Of a stretch of 64,000 bases of DNA, positions 25,946 through 35,640 are shown piece after piece (positions within the stretch are counted from its first letter, which is position 1; every line of letters begins with the position of its first letter). This DNA is from Aliamphritea ceti (GTDB lineage Bacteria > Pseudomonadota > Gammaproteobacteria > Pseudomonadales > Balneatricaceae): the NCBI RefSeq assembly GCF_024347215.1, contig NZ_AP025282.1, forward strand, positions 3,720,001 to 3,784,000, in the 5' to 3' direction. Both the position numbers and the translations under genes were made by a program. A model generated the notes under the pieces. The model saw nothing but the letters and a program-made list of their open reading frames with translations. It was not told where the DNA came from and ran no database searches.

Positions 25946-27007
25946 ATGTCTAATTTATTCACCCGTTTGTTAAATGAACGCCCTTACCTGCTGGCTGACG
26001 GTGCCCTTGGTACTAACCTGTTTAAAATGGGCCTGCAAACCGGTGATGCGCCGGAGCTCTGGAACACAGATCACCCTGACCGTATCCAGGAACTGGCACA
26101 ACGCTTTATCGACGCCGGTTCAGACATCCTTCTGACCAACAGCTTTGGTGGCACCCGTTACCGCCTGAAACTGCACAATGCGCAGGACCGGGTAGACGAA
26201 CTGAACGCAAAATCTGCACAGCTTCTCAAGCAACTGGCTGATGCCAGTGACCGCGATATCATCGTCGCCGGCTCTATGGGCCCTACCGGTGAGATTATGG
26301 TTCCTGCCGGTACACTGACATTTGAAGAAGCCTACGACGCCTTCAAAGAACAGGCTGAAGCGCTACAGAAAGGTGGTGCTGACGTGCTTTGGATCGAAAC
26401 AATCTCCGACGCAACAGAAGCAAAAGCGGCTTACGATGCAGCAGCCAGCACAGGCTTGCCAGTAGTTTACACCATGAGTATCGATACTAATGGTCGTACC
26501 ATGATGGGTGTAACGCCTTCCGAGCTGATCAAGCTCAGTACTGAACTGGACCACCCACCGGGTGCCTGCGGGACTAACTGTGGTATCGGCGCGTCTGAAG
26601 TTGTTGCAGCAATCATGAATATGAAACTGGCCGCTGAACAGCAGAAAACCGATCCGGTACTGGTTGCTAAAGCCAACTGCGGTATTCCTGAGTATGTTGA
26701 TGGCAAGATCGTTTACAGCGGCACACCGGAACTGATGGCTCAGTACGCCCGACTGGTTCGCGATGCCGGCGCTAAAATCATTGGTGGCTGCTGTGGTACT
26801 TCACCGGAACATATTGCCGCTATGCGTGATTCACTGGACGGCTATGAGCCAGGTGAAGCACCTGATATCGACGCTTTAGAAGCACAGCTTGGACCAATCA
26901 CCCAGGGCGCAAAAGCTCAGCTGGGCGGTGACCTGAGTGTTGCCGGCGGTTCCCTGAGTGGCGGTGGTCGCGAACGTCGTTCACGTCGCGGTGCCAAAAA
27001 GTCATAA
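25946..27007 (+). CDS. Betaine/methionine-type homocysteine S-methyltransferase
   Basis: A 353-residue homocysteine-binding TIM barrel. It opens with LLADGALGTNLF, has SFGGTRYRL near residue 70 and the zinc cysteines in GTNCGIG (about residue 210) and IIGGCCGTSP (about residue 282), as in BHMT and the N-terminal domain of MetH. The closest type appears to be the bacterial betaine-homocysteine methyltransferase (Bmt) group, which makes methionine using glycine betaine as methyl donor; other donors are possible. The C-terminal tail is Gly/Arg-rich (GGRERRSRRGAKKS). The ATG follows an AAGG site. Confidence 0.82.
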   Translation: MSNLFTRLLNERPYLLADGALGTNLFKMGLQTGDAPELWNTDHPDRIQELAQRFIDAGSDILLTNSFGGTRYRLKLHNAQDRVDELNAKSAQLLKQLADASDRDIIVAGSMGPTGEIMVPAGTLTFEEAYDAFKEQAEALQKGGADVLWIETISDATEAKAAYDAAASTGLPVVYTMSIDTNGRTMMGVTPSELIKLSTELDHPPGACGTNCGIGASEVVAAIMNMKLAAEQQKTDPVLVAKANCGIPEYVDGKIVYSGTPELMAQYARLVRDAGAKIIGGCCGTSPEHIAAMRDSLDGYEPGEAPDIDALEAQLGPITQGAKAQLGGDLSVAGGSLSGGGRERRSRRGAKKS

Positions 27008-27032
27008 CTGACACGGCCTTTACATCTTTTCT

Positions 27033-27067
27033 AAAAGCCCGGTTATCCGCAGATAACCGGGCTTTTT
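27033..27067 (+). terminator. Terminator after the homocysteine methyltransferase
   Basis: AAAAGCCCGGTTATC pairs with GATAACCGGGCTTTT around a short loop, followed by T residues. Confidence 0.9.
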
Positions 27068-27467
27068 AACGCCTTCACAAACGCAACCCCTAAAGACTTA
27101 ACCAGAACATCTCACTGCTCAGCATTACCCACCGGATTTCAAACAGACGCTCTTACCTTATAAATTTCATAAACCCAATATTCGCAAAGGTTACTGACTT
27201 AATAGCCGGAATCTGTTTCAAACCTTAGTAGCAGCAATCACGCAACTAAAAACCAACGAGTACCCACAACGGGGAATCCTGCTGTAACACAGGTTTTATA
27301 TATAGTATGTTAAGTCTTTAGTTTAAAGGCGATCCCCTAACGGACGAGCTAAACAGTGAAGTTGAAATGTCCGCCGCAATCCTGGCAACAACTTCCAAAC
27401 AGCCCTCAGAAGCGGGCTGATTAAGCGTTTTCATCGGTTTCCTTACCCACGCAAAGGATGGTAGTAC
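27068..27467. other. Long spacer before signalling cassette 1
   Basis: About 400 bases with no credible gene. A very A/T-rich TTTTATATATAGTATG stretch near 27294-27310 could hold a -10 element. The last bases carry an AAAGGA Shine-Dalgarno for the binding-protein gene. No riboswitch was recognised. Confidence 0.4.
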
Positions 27468-28235
27468 ATGAATCGCAAGACCGGATTTACCCACAGAATG
27501 TCTGTACTCATGCTGTTCGTATCCAGTCTGTTTTCCTCTTCCTTATTGGCAGCGTCTGATTTAAAGATTTTTGCCAGCCATTATCCGCCTTTTAACATTG
27601 CAGATAATCCACTGACACCCGGCTTTGACGTAGAAGTCACAGAAGCTGCTTTTGCCGCATCAGGTGTCAACGTTAATGTAGATTTTCGCCCCTGGGCGCG
27701 GATCATGCGGGATGTCCAGTCGGGCAATGCCACGGCAGCGGTCACCTGCAGTGAAAACGCCGAACGGCGTAAACAACTGAATTACAGCGACCAGATCAGT
27801 AGTAGCCAGATCGGACTACTTAGTCACACTGAATTGGATACAAGCAAGATCAATTCACTGGAAGATCTCCGCGATTACCGGGTAGTTTCAGTCAATGGGT
27901 ATGCAACCCAGACGGAACTGATAAACAAAAGCATAAAAACACTGAACGTGAATCGAATGGATGAAGCATTAAATCTAATCGCCCGCCAACGTCAGGACAT
28001 CTTTTATGTAGGTCGGGAAGCAGCTCTGTTTATCGCCAACCAACTTGGCCTCGCACAAGATATTAAATTTACCCCACTGCCAGAAAAACCCATTCTCAAG
28101 CTTTACGTTTGCTTCAGTAAACAATGGCCTGACAGCCTACAACTTATTAGTTTATTCAACCAAGGCTTACAACGGATCCGTAATAACGGTGTTATGCAGG
28201 AGATACACGCACGCTATGGTCTTACACCCTTTTAA
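27468..28235 (+). CDS. Periplasmic solute-binding protein (SBP_bac_3), cassette 1
   Basis: A 255-residue exported protein: signal peptide to about residue 29 (LLAAS), then a family-3 amino-acid-type binding domain with FASHYPPFNIAD, TPGFDVEVTEAAFAASG and the end segment LISLFNQGLQRIRNNG. Two cysteines (TCSEN and YVCFSK) are conserved in the second copy of the cassette at 58 kb. No ABC transporter genes are present. The stop is 21 bases before a GGDEF/EAL membrane gene, so it probably works as a ligand-binding partner of that enzyme rather than in uptake. Confidence 0.85.
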   Translation: MNRKTGFTHRMSVLMLFVSSLFSSSLLAASDLKIFASHYPPFNIADNPLTPGFDVEVTEAAFAASGVNVNVDFRPWARIMRDVQSGNATAAVTCSENAERRKQLNYSDQISSSQIGLLSHTELDTSKINSLEDLRDYRVVSVNGYATQTELINKSIKTLNVNRMDEALNLIARQRQDIFYVGREAALFIANQLGLAQDIKFTPLPEKPILKLYVCFSKQWPDSLQLISLFNQGLQRIRNNGVMQEIHARYGLTPF

Positions 28236-28256
28236 CCCGTATTGGGGACTGCTCAA

Positions 28257-30665
28257 ATGATCCCGCTACGACGACAACTGGGATTCAGAAACTTTATACT
28301 GGCACTGATCATGATGCTGGTACTAAGTCTCGTCTCCTCAGCCATCCAGATTTACTCTGACTGGCAGGCTACTTACCGAAACATGGAAACCCAGGTTGAA
28401 CAAACCCTTGGGTTACTTGAAGAATCGGCAATTCAGGCGGCTTATCAGCTGGATCGGGTACTGGCCCAGCGAATTGTTGTCAGCCTGATGAAAACGCCGT
28501 CAATCTTTAAAGCAGAAATCAAAGATGACTGGGGCAACAAGCTGGCTGAAATTGAACGGCCAGTGATGAATACCAGCGTTTACTGGCGCGACAACGGATT
28601 CATCGATCGCTACCGTACCTTTGTGCACAACCTGACCCTGCCAGACAAACAAATTGGTGTTGGCAGCCTGGAAGTATCTATTGATCAGGCTGAAATAATG
28701 AAGGACTTCACCCGCCGCAGCTGGCAGGTAGTGTATTTCAAACTGTTCGAATCACTGATTACTGCGGTGCTGTTTTTCGGCGTATTCTTCTTCTTTGTAA
28801 CCCGGCCGATCATCAACATTACTCACAATATTGCCCGTGTAAATACTGATCCGGAACACCCGGAGCTGCTCGACCTGCCGAAAAGACATAAAGGTGATGA
28901 GCTTGGCTTCCTGATCAAAAGCTTCAACAACATGCTGGATAAACAGCTACGTATTGAACGCTCTCTTACCGACAGTGAAGCTTACTTCCGAGCAGTAATG
29001 GAGCAAGCAAGTGACGGCATATTCCTGCTCGACTGCGAGGGGAAACTACTGGATGTGAATGCCAGCGCCTGCTACGCCCTCAAGCTCAGTAAAGATGAAC
29101 TGCTCAGCGGTAGCCTGTTTGATATCTGTAACGAAAAATATCACGACGACCTGCGCGCAATGATCAAAGAGGCGGATCTGAATACCTCGATCACCAAAGA
29201 AGTAGAAATGTACCGCCGGGATAAATCTATCAATCTGATGGAAATCCGTACCGTACAGGTAAAAATCAATGACGAGACTCTGCTGCTCAGCTCAGCGCGT
29301 AATATAGGTAAACGTAAATCTGCCGAAGAACGTATCAAGTACCTGGCTTTTTACGATTCGCTTACAGACTTACCTAACCGCCAGCTACTCAATGACCGGA
29401 TCACCCAGGCACTGCGCATTGCTAACCGTCATGACCATACCGGCGGCATTCTGTTCCTGGATCTCGACCGCTTCAAGCTGATTAACGATTCTCTGGGGCA
29501 CAGCGTTGGCGACAACCTGCTCAAGCAAGTTGCTCTGCGGCTAAAATCCAGCCTGCGCAGTGAAGACACCGTTGCCCGCCTCGGCGGTGATGAGTTCGTC
29601 ATACTGGTGCCTGAAGTACCTACTGAAGAAAGTTGTGCAACAACAGGTATCCAGCACTTGGCGCAGAAGATTCTGCAATTGTTTAAGCAGCCTTTTGTGA
29701 TTAACGGCCACAAACTCTTTGTGTCCACCAGCGTTGGTATCACTCTGTTTCCGCAAGCGCATGCGGTAAGCATTGATGATTTGCTGAGGCAGGCCGACAC
29801 GGCTATGTATCAGTCCAAGCGTCAGGGTCGTAATCAGCTGTGCTTCTATCAGCAACAGTTACAGGAAAGCGTTAACGAACGTCTGACCCTTGAAAAAGAC
29901 CTGCACCACGCCCTTGAAAATGAAGAGTTTGAACTCTTCTACCAGCCTCAGGTGAATGTTCAGGGTCAGCTAATTGGTATGGAAGCCCTGCTCCGCTGGC
30001 GTCATCCGCAACATGGTTTAGTTGCACCGGATAACTTCATTGGTGTCGCTGAAGAAACCGGGCTGATTCTGCCTATCGGTCACTGGGTAATGGAAGAAGC
30101 CTTCCAACAGTTGATCCAGTGGCAAAAACAAGAGTTACCGGACAGCTTCCGTCGTTTGTCGATTAACATCAGTCCGAAGCAGTTTATTCAGCCTGACTTT
30201 GTTGATCAGCTGGAACGCCTCCAGCAACAGGCTGGGATCGATACCTCACTGATCTGCCTGGAGCTCACTGAAAACATGCTGATCGAGAACATCGAAGCCG
30301 CTGCCAGCCAGATGCGCCGCCTTAAAGCGCTTGGGGTTCATCTTTCAATTGATGATTTTGGCACCGGCTATTCATCCCTGCGCTATCTGAAAACGCTGCC
30401 GTTGAATGAACTTAAGATTGATAAATCCTTTGTTCACGACATCCGTACCGATGCCAGCAGCCTGACCATTGTAGAAACGATTATCGCAATGGCCGGAAGC
30501 CTGGACCTGGAGATCATCGCCGAAGGCGTTGAGACACAGGCTGATCAGGAATTACTGGAATCACTTGGCTGCCTGCATTTCCAGGGCTACCTGTACAGCC
30601 GCCCTGTACCTGCTGATGAATGTACCAGGATGTTCACTGCTGAACCTCAAGCCATAGTGGAATGA
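28257..30665 (+). CDS. Membrane PAS-GGDEF-EAL protein, cassette 1
   Basis: An 802-residue c-di-GMP enzyme. A membrane helix (about residues 13-33), a periplasmic sensor region, a second helix (about 158-180), a HAMP-like linker and a PAS domain (about 235-350) are followed by GGDEF (about 365-530; intact RLGGDEFVIL) and EAL (about 545-795; intact MEALLRW and ENMLIEN, DDFGTGYSSL). Both catalytic domains look complete, so it could make or degrade c-di-GMP. The adjacent binding-protein gene suggests ligand input through the periplasmic region, as in the NspS/MbaA pair of Vibrio cholerae. The ATG has a GGGGA site upstream. Confidence 0.9.
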   Translation: MIPLRRQLGFRNFILALIMMLVLSLVSSAIQIYSDWQATYRNMETQVEQTLGLLEESAIQAAYQLDRVLAQRIVVSLMKTPSIFKAEIKDDWGNKLAEIERPVMNTSVYWRDNGFIDRYRTFVHNLTLPDKQIGVGSLEVSIDQAEIMKDFTRRSWQVVYFKLFESLITAVLFFGVFFFFVTRPIINITHNIARVNTDPEHPELLDLPKRHKGDELGFLIKSFNNMLDKQLRIERSLTDSEAYFRAVMEQASDGIFLLDCEGKLLDVNASACYALKLSKDELLSGSLFDICNEKYHDDLRAMIKEADLNTSITKEVEMYRRDKSINLMEIRTVQVKINDETLLLSSARNIGKRKSAEERIKYLAFYDSLTDLPNRQLLNDRITQALRIANRHDHTGGILFLDLDRFKLINDSLGHSVGDNLLKQVALRLKSSLRSEDTVARLGGDEFVILVPEVPTEESCATTGIQHLAQKILQLFKQPFVINGHKLFVSTSVGITLFPQAHAVSIDDLLRQADTAMYQSKRQGRNQLCFYQQQLQESVNERLTLEKDLHHALENEEFELFYQPQVNVQGQLIGMEALLRWRHPQHGLVAPDNFIGVAEETGLILPIGHWVMEEAFQQLIQWQKQELPDSFRRLSINISPKQFIQPDFVDQLERLQQQAGIDTSLICLELTENMLIENIEAAASQMRRLKALGVHLSIDDFGTGYSSLRYLKTLPLNELKIDKSFVHDIRTDASSLTIVETIIAMAGSLDLEIIAEGVETQADQELLESLGCLHFQGYLYSRPVPADECTRMFTAEPQAIVE

Positions 30666-30670
30666 TGCCT

Positions 30671-30695
30671 AAGCCGGGCTTAGCAGGCCCGGCTT
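30671..30695 (+). terminator. Stem-loop after cassette 1
   Basis: AAGCCGGGC pairs perfectly with GCCCGGCTT, followed by GCTTA and not a T-run. A likely 3' end structure but not a strong Rho-independent terminator. Two near-identical copies of TTAAATAAGCCT-like sequence follow. Confidence 0.5.
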
Positions 30696-30862
30696 GCTTA
30701 GCCTTACTAAATAAGCCTTACTACACAAACCTCATTAAATAAGCCTGACTTAACAAGCCCGTTAAGCCAGATGAATTAAATCAGAACAGTTAGACCAGAA
30801 TAACTCAGTCCGCCATATCTTCCGCAGTAATCCGTAACCAGTAATCACCACAGAAGCGATAC

Positions 30863-30899
30863 AAAAAAGCCGGTGGCCTTAACAGGACACCGGCTTTTT
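30863..30899 (-). terminator. Bidirectional terminator
   Basis: AAAAGCCGGTG pairs with CACCGGCTTTT; A-run and T-run on both sides allow it to end the chemoreceptor transcript on the minus strand and stop read-through from cassette 1. Confidence 0.88.
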
Positions 30900-30943
30900 A
30901 TTCTCTGCTTATTTACACTCAGTCGTCAGACGACCAGCGGCAT

Positions 30944-32185
30944 TCAGAACAACTCAATATCATCTTCTATATTACCCGCTGCTACCGATCCGTTACCTTC
31001 CATTGGACGGGTCTTGGTTCTGCGCTGAATGTGCCAGTAGTCGCCTTCAAGACTAAACACCTGCAACTTGTCACGCAGCTGCTTACCAAGTGCTTCCAGA
31101 TCATCTTTAGAAATAGTATGCACCTGAGATTCCTGTAAGGTCTCACGGTTAAGTGCTGCCAGCGTATCACTTGAGTTACGTACCTCAATCGCCCGCTGTT
31201 GCTGATTCTCCGCAGACTCACTGATCGCACCCGCCGCTTCATGAACCCGGCCAATAATATTCACTAAATCAGTCAGCTGATCACCAACTTCGGTTACCCG
31301 GCTGTTATTTTCTTCTGAGGCATCACCACCTTCCTGCATGGCTTCCGCCAGGCTACCGGCACCAATCTGAATCCGTTCCAGCATCCCCTGTACTTCCAGA
31401 GTCGACTGGCGAGTACGCTCTGCCAGGTTACGCACCTCATCTGCAACAACCGCAAATCCGCGCCCCTGCTCTCCGGCCCGGGCTGCTTCTATCGCTGCAT
31501 TCAACGCCAGTAAATTGGTTTGTTCCGCAATACCATTTATCACTTCAACAATGCTGCCAACCTGATCCGTTTCAGTTTTCAAACCATCCAGAATCGTTTG
31601 CGCCTGACTCATATGGTTTGATAAACGATCCACCACTTCCTGCGCAGAAGTCATAGACTGCTGGCACTCCATCACCGCGGCATTACCGGAAGATGCTTCT
31701 TCGACAATCAAACGGGCGCTGCCCGCCACTTCTGTTGAAGCAGTTTTAATGCTGTCCATCGCATATAAAATTTCATCAGAACGGCTGTCCTGTAGTGAGG
31801 CTTTTTGTGTCGCATCACCGTAACTGTCAGCCAACTCATGAGACATAGGAATCAGACGGGCAGCGGAGCTGGTTACCCCTGCAACCGCTTGTTCTACCCG
31901 CTGCTGCATCTCATTCATATTATCCGTCAGTGCATGAATTTCCGGATGTTTGCTATCAAAGCGCACCCGTAAATCTATCTTCTCTTCAGCCAGCACAGCA
32001 TCAATATTCTTCAGTAAAGAACCGATACGATTTTGGGAAACCAGAATAGCGCCCCAGAACAGGCCACCAAATAACACCAGATCACGGGCAATCCGCACAT
32101 AGAGATCGCCGAGATAAGGGTCTAAAAGAAAGTTGCTAGCGAACAACACTACCGCCGCAATCCAGAACAACAGTTTACGAGTCAT
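30944..32185 (-). CDS. Methyl-accepting chemotaxis protein without large sensor domain
   Basis: A 413-residue MCP. Two N-terminal membrane helices (about residues 4-20 and 28-46) are separated by only a few residues, so there is no periplasmic ligand domain. The signalling domain carries the invariant hairpin tip EQTNLLALNAAIEAARAGEQ. The tail ends IEDDIELF. Such receptors sense internal or membrane signals. The ATG giving MTRKLLF is chosen because it starts directly before the first helix; longer readings add a hydrophilic stretch. Membrane topology suggests both ends are cytoplasmic. Confidence 0.85.
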   Translation of the reverse strand: MTRKLLFWIAAVVLFASNFLLDPYLGDLYVRIARDLVLFGGLFWGAILVSQNRIGSLLKNIDAVLAEEKIDLRVRFDSKHPEIHALTDNMNEMQQRVEQAVAGVTSSAARLIPMSHELADSYGDATQKASLQDSRSDEILYAMDSIKTASTEVAGSARLIVEEASSGNAAVMECQQSMTSAQEVVDRLSNHMSQAQTILDGLKTETDQVGSIVEVINGIAEQTNLLALNAAIEAARAGEQGRGFAVVADEVRNLAERTRQSTLEVQGMLERIQIGAGSLAEAMQEGGDASEENNSRVTEVGDQLTDLVNIIGRVHEAAGAISESAENQQQRAIEVRNSSDTLAALNRETLQESQVHTISKDDLEALGKQLRDKLQVFSLEGDYWHIQRRTKTRPMEGNGSVAAGNIEDDIELF

Positions 32186-32522
32186 AACATCCACACCATC
32201 CTGAGTGTTTGAAAACTTTCCACACACGTAAAAACATGTAACACAATGGTAGCAACAACCCCCTGTAAAAAGTAAGGAATTACAGCGTTTTCAATTAGAT
32301 ATAATAACCAAAATGAGTTGTATCACATTCAGCCCTACAAACACCTATAGGTTTGTCGCCTATAACCAACATCCGCCACATACCACCAGCACCGAATACC
32401 GCACTCTGCCTGTACAGTATCAGCACAATGTATTTTCGCTGATTTTCCGGCGCTGCCAAACCCCGTTTTGCCTGATATAGTGTGCGGCTGGTAAATCACG
32501 TTTTGGTTATAAAGGAAGCGAC
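32186..32522. other. Divergent MCP / spo0M-like intergenic region
   Basis: About 337 bases without a gene. An operator-like imperfect palindrome, ACAAACACCTATAGGTTTGT, lies at 32337-32356. An AAAGGAAG Shine-Dalgarno precedes the Spo0M-like start. Nothing else is recognised. Confidence 0.5.
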
Positions 32523-33269
32523 ATGTTAAAAAACCTCTTTGCCCGGATTGGCGTCGGTGCTGCCACTGTAGATACAATTCTGACCACCGAACATTTTCTC
32601 CCCGGTGCCCGGGTCGAAGGCCGTATTGAAGTTAAAGGTGGTGACGTCGAGCAGGAAATCTCCGCTATCACGCTGAAACTGATGACCAATGCAAAAGTTG
32701 AAAGTGACGACACCGTCAGCTACGTTGCGCAGCCTTTAAACCAGTTTCAGGTAACCGAAGCTTTTACTTTACAGCCAAATGAGTTCCGCAGTCTCGACTT
32801 CAGTTTTGACCTGCATCCGGAAACTCCCATTACCGTGCTGGACACCCATAACAACCAATGCCGGGTATGGGTAGAAACCGCACTGGATATCGAATTTTCT
32901 GTCGATCCGACTGACCGTGATCCAATGCACATCCACCCGCCAGAAGCGGTTTCTCACTTCATTCAGGCGATGAATGCCTGTGGCTACGCCATGGTGAAGG
33001 CAGATGTTGAAACCGGCTACCTGCGAGCAAATAACTTCCAGTCTCAGTCGGGCTGCTATCAGGAAATGGAATTCAGACCCGGAGGCTTCGGCTCACTGTT
33101 TGGTCATACTCAGGAAGCGGAGCTGTCCTTTATTCTGACACCAGACACCACCCATGTACTGATCGAACTGGACCGTACATTTGGCGGCGACGGCTATCGT
33201 GAAATCAGCGTCAGTAACCAGACCAGTTACCCACAGATTGAAGCCGAAATTAAAAGACTGCTTGGTTAA
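32523..33269 (+). CDS. Spo0M-like (sporulation-control) arrestin-fold protein
   Basis: A 248-residue Spo0M family protein with an N-terminal arrestin-like beta domain (starts MLKNLFARIGVGAATVDTIL, then the typical LPGARVEGRIEVKGG) and a C-terminal Spo0M-type beta region. In Bacillus, Spo0M affects sporulation and cell-shape control; in non-sporulating gammaproteobacteria its role is unknown. It is a single gene with its own terminator, flanked by two chemoreceptors on the other strand. Confidence 0.85.
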   Translation: MLKNLFARIGVGAATVDTILTTEHFLPGARVEGRIEVKGGDVEQEISAITLKLMTNAKVESDDTVSYVAQPLNQFQVTEAFTLQPNEFRSLDFSFDLHPETPITVLDTHNNQCRVWVETALDIEFSVDPTDRDPMHIHPPEAVSHFIQAMNACGYAMVKADVETGYLRANNFQSQSGCYQEMEFRPGGFGSLFGHTQEAELSFILTPDTTHVLIELDRTFGGDGYREISVSNQTSYPQIEAEIKRLLG

Positions 33270-33290
33270 ACCACACGTATTTTGAATACA

Positions 33291-33318
33291 AAAACCGGAC
33301 TATTGAGTCCGGTTTTTT
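33291..33318 (+). terminator. Terminator after the Spo0M-like gene
   Basis: AAAACCGGACT pairs with AGTCCGGTTTT around ATTG, followed by T residues. The A-run means it may also serve the convergent chemoreceptor. Confidence 0.88.
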
Positions 33319-33342
33319 ATACTTATAAATCGACTTCAGCAG

Positions 33343-35457
33343 CTACACTTTAAGCTTTTCCAACTGCTCATTCAGGCTGGCAACTACTCTGGTCATATCC
33401 TGACTAACAACCTCTACCTGCGCCACCTGATCCGCCATTTCACCGGCAGCATCGCCAATCACCGACACATTACGGTTAATGTCTTCTCCTACCTGACTCT
33501 GCTGTTCAACCGCCGTGGCAACCTGAGTAGCATTGTCTGATATAGACACCAGACTCTCGGTCACCTTCTGGATCATGTCAAAGCACTGTGACGCTTCATC
33601 AGCCACAGTATTCACCCGCTCGCGGTTCTTACTGATTTGCGTAACGGACGCATCAACATCCTCCTGCAAGGTCGATACTAACGAGCCAATTTCTTCTGTT
33701 GCCTGCTGGGTACGGGCAGCCAGCGTACGTACTTCATCCGCCACAACAGCAAACCCACGTCCCTGATCGCCCGCCCGGGCCGCTTCAATAGCTGCATTCA
33801 GTGCCAGCAAATTGGTCTGATCTGCAATCGAACGAATCGTCTCGACTATGGTATTAATGCCTTCACTGCGCTCAGCTACCTGTGTAATCCGCTCACTGCT
33901 CAGTGCCATTTCATCAGCGGTCAGCTGAATCTGTTGCAGATTCTGTTCAATTGCATGCTTAGTTGTCACTAAATCCTGACTGGAACTCTGTGCTTCAGTT
34001 GCGCTGGCAATCGCAAAATCTGTTACTTGCGCACTGCTGGTCGACATCTCTTCCATAGCGACCGCAACGCTATCAATCTGGCTGGCCTGCATGCCCACAG
34101 AACGGTTAGCATTATTAGCCGAACCACTTAAGCGCCCGGAAAACTCAGCCAGCTCATCAGACTGCTGTTTAAACACCACAATCATTTCCCGCAACTTCTG
34201 CATGAACTGGTTAAAACCGTCACGGATTTCAATTAACTCTTTATGATGGGCAATATCCAGATGCTGAGTGAGATCACCATCGCTGCTGACTAAGCTCCAT
34301 ACTTTGTCACGCATACGGTTCAGTGGATTCGTCACTGCACGAACCACCAGATAAATCAGTAAGATTGCCAGTACAATCAATCCGGCCGATAAGCCCAGCA
34401 TGCGGGTCATCGCGGTATCTATTCCGGTATTCAGATCTTGCTGTAATGCCAGTAAATCTTCCATGATGACTGAATCAGGCACTGAAATAATCAACGGCCA
34501 CTGAGTAGCTGTCGCACTGATGCGTATTTGCGCCACGGCCATCAGCCGGTCTGCCGTTCGGGATACCTGTTTACCTGCACCTTGAATAACACTGGCTAAT
34601 TCAGCATCCACCTGACTCAAAGGCTGCATCAACTGCTCTTCATAAGCAGTACTGGCAACTAATCTGCCGGCAGGGCTAACAATATGAATATCCCCCCGCC
34701 CCTCAAACATCGATTCAGCAATCAGCGCTACCCGTTGCTGAATAGCGGGTAGATTCAGATCCGCTCCCGCGATACCCACCGCCTTTCCAGCACTCATTAC
34801 CGGGGCTGTTAACGTTGTCATTAACTGACTATTACCCGGTTCAATCTCGTAAAGGTAAGGCTCCAGTGCACAGTTTGCTGCCGACTCAAAGCTACACAAA
34901 TACCATTCAGATTCTCGCTGACCTGAATCTGTAATAGCCGTCAGATAACGCCCTTCCGGATCACCTTCGTATTGCTGCAGCCCTTCGGGAGTGCGCACCC
35001 AATACAACCCCAGACTGCCATCCTTAGAACTGCTATGCACACCGCTACCAACACTCTGTTTGTCCAAACCATCATAACCATCCGGCTCAAACTCAGAATA
35101 CAAGGCACTGACATGGCTGTTAGATGCCAGACTTTGCTGCACCAAGCGCTGTACCTGATCCCGGCTCAGAGATTGATCTTTACCGCCAAGACTGGTCGCC
35201 GATAACACCGATGCCAGCGCCACAGGTACATCGAACGCCCGGTCTAAATAATCACTTACCTGTTGCGCCGAATCTGTTGCCATAAACGCCAATAGCTCAG
35301 CAGCACTTTCCTGCTGGCTGGCACTGATCGCCTCCAGCGTGTACTGACCACTGCGCTTCATCGACTCAATACCGGTCAGCACCACCAGCGACTGTACCAG
35401 CAATAAAATAATCCCTGCTGCCAACAACAACTTACGCTTCAAACTCCAATGAGACAT
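33343..35457 (-). CDS. Methyl-accepting chemotaxis protein with Cache sensor
   Basis: A 704-residue receptor. First membrane helix at about 11-30, a large periplasmic region (about 35-345) of dCache type, as judged by its length and segments such as YWVRTPEGLQQYEGDPEGRY and GIAGADLNLPAIQQRV, second helix at about 350-372, HAMP (about 372-425) and the signalling domain with DQTNLLALNAAIEAARAGDQ. dCache receptors bind amino acids, organic acids or amines; the ligand cannot be told. It ends just before the accessory island at 35.6 kb. Confidence 0.92.
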   Translation of the reverse strand: MSHWSLKRKLLLAAGIILLLVQSLVVLTGIESMKRSGQYTLEAISASQQESAAELLAFMATDSAQQVSDYLDRAFDVPVALASVLSATSLGGKDQSLSRDQVQRLVQQSLASNSHVSALYSEFEPDGYDGLDKQSVGSGVHSSSKDGSLGLYWVRTPEGLQQYEGDPEGRYLTAITDSGQRESEWYLCSFESAANCALEPYLYEIEPGNSQLMTTLTAPVMSAGKAVGIAGADLNLPAIQQRVALIAESMFEGRGDIHIVSPAGRLVASTAYEEQLMQPLSQVDAELASVIQGAGKQVSRTADRLMAVAQIRISATATQWPLIISVPDSVIMEDLLALQQDLNTGIDTAMTRMLGLSAGLIVLAILLIYLVVRAVTNPLNRMRDKVWSLVSSDGDLTQHLDIAHHKELIEIRDGFNQFMQKLREMIVVFKQQSDELAEFSGRLSGSANNANRSVGMQASQIDSVAVAMEEMSTSSAQVTDFAIASATEAQSSSQDLVTTKHAIEQNLQQIQLTADEMALSSERITQVAERSEGINTIVETIRSIADQTNLLALNAAIEAARAGDQGRGFAVVADEVRTLAARTQQATEEIGSLVSTLQEDVDASVTQISKNRERVNTVADEASQCFDMIQKVTESLVSISDNATQVATAVEQQSQVGEDINRNVSVIGDAAGEMADQVAQVEVVSQDMTRVVASLNEQLEKLKV

Positions 35458-35640
35458 CTACACCACCTTTTATCTTTCTTATACAGAACAAGATCGCGGA
35501 TCAACCGAACGCAAACAACGAGAATAAATTAATGCTATAGATAGGTTTTAGATATACCCCCTAGTACCTAGGTTTGAGGCCAACGGAGTGGTGTTCAGAA
35601 GTGAAACAGAGGTACCCATCCTGTGGATGGGCTGGAGAAT

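Noticed and set aside
27370..27467. c-di-GMP (GEMM) riboswitch before signalling cassette 1
   Set aside because: ACGCAAAG and GGTAG strings occur next to the start codon, but they are in the wrong arrangement and there is no room for the two-hairpin fold.
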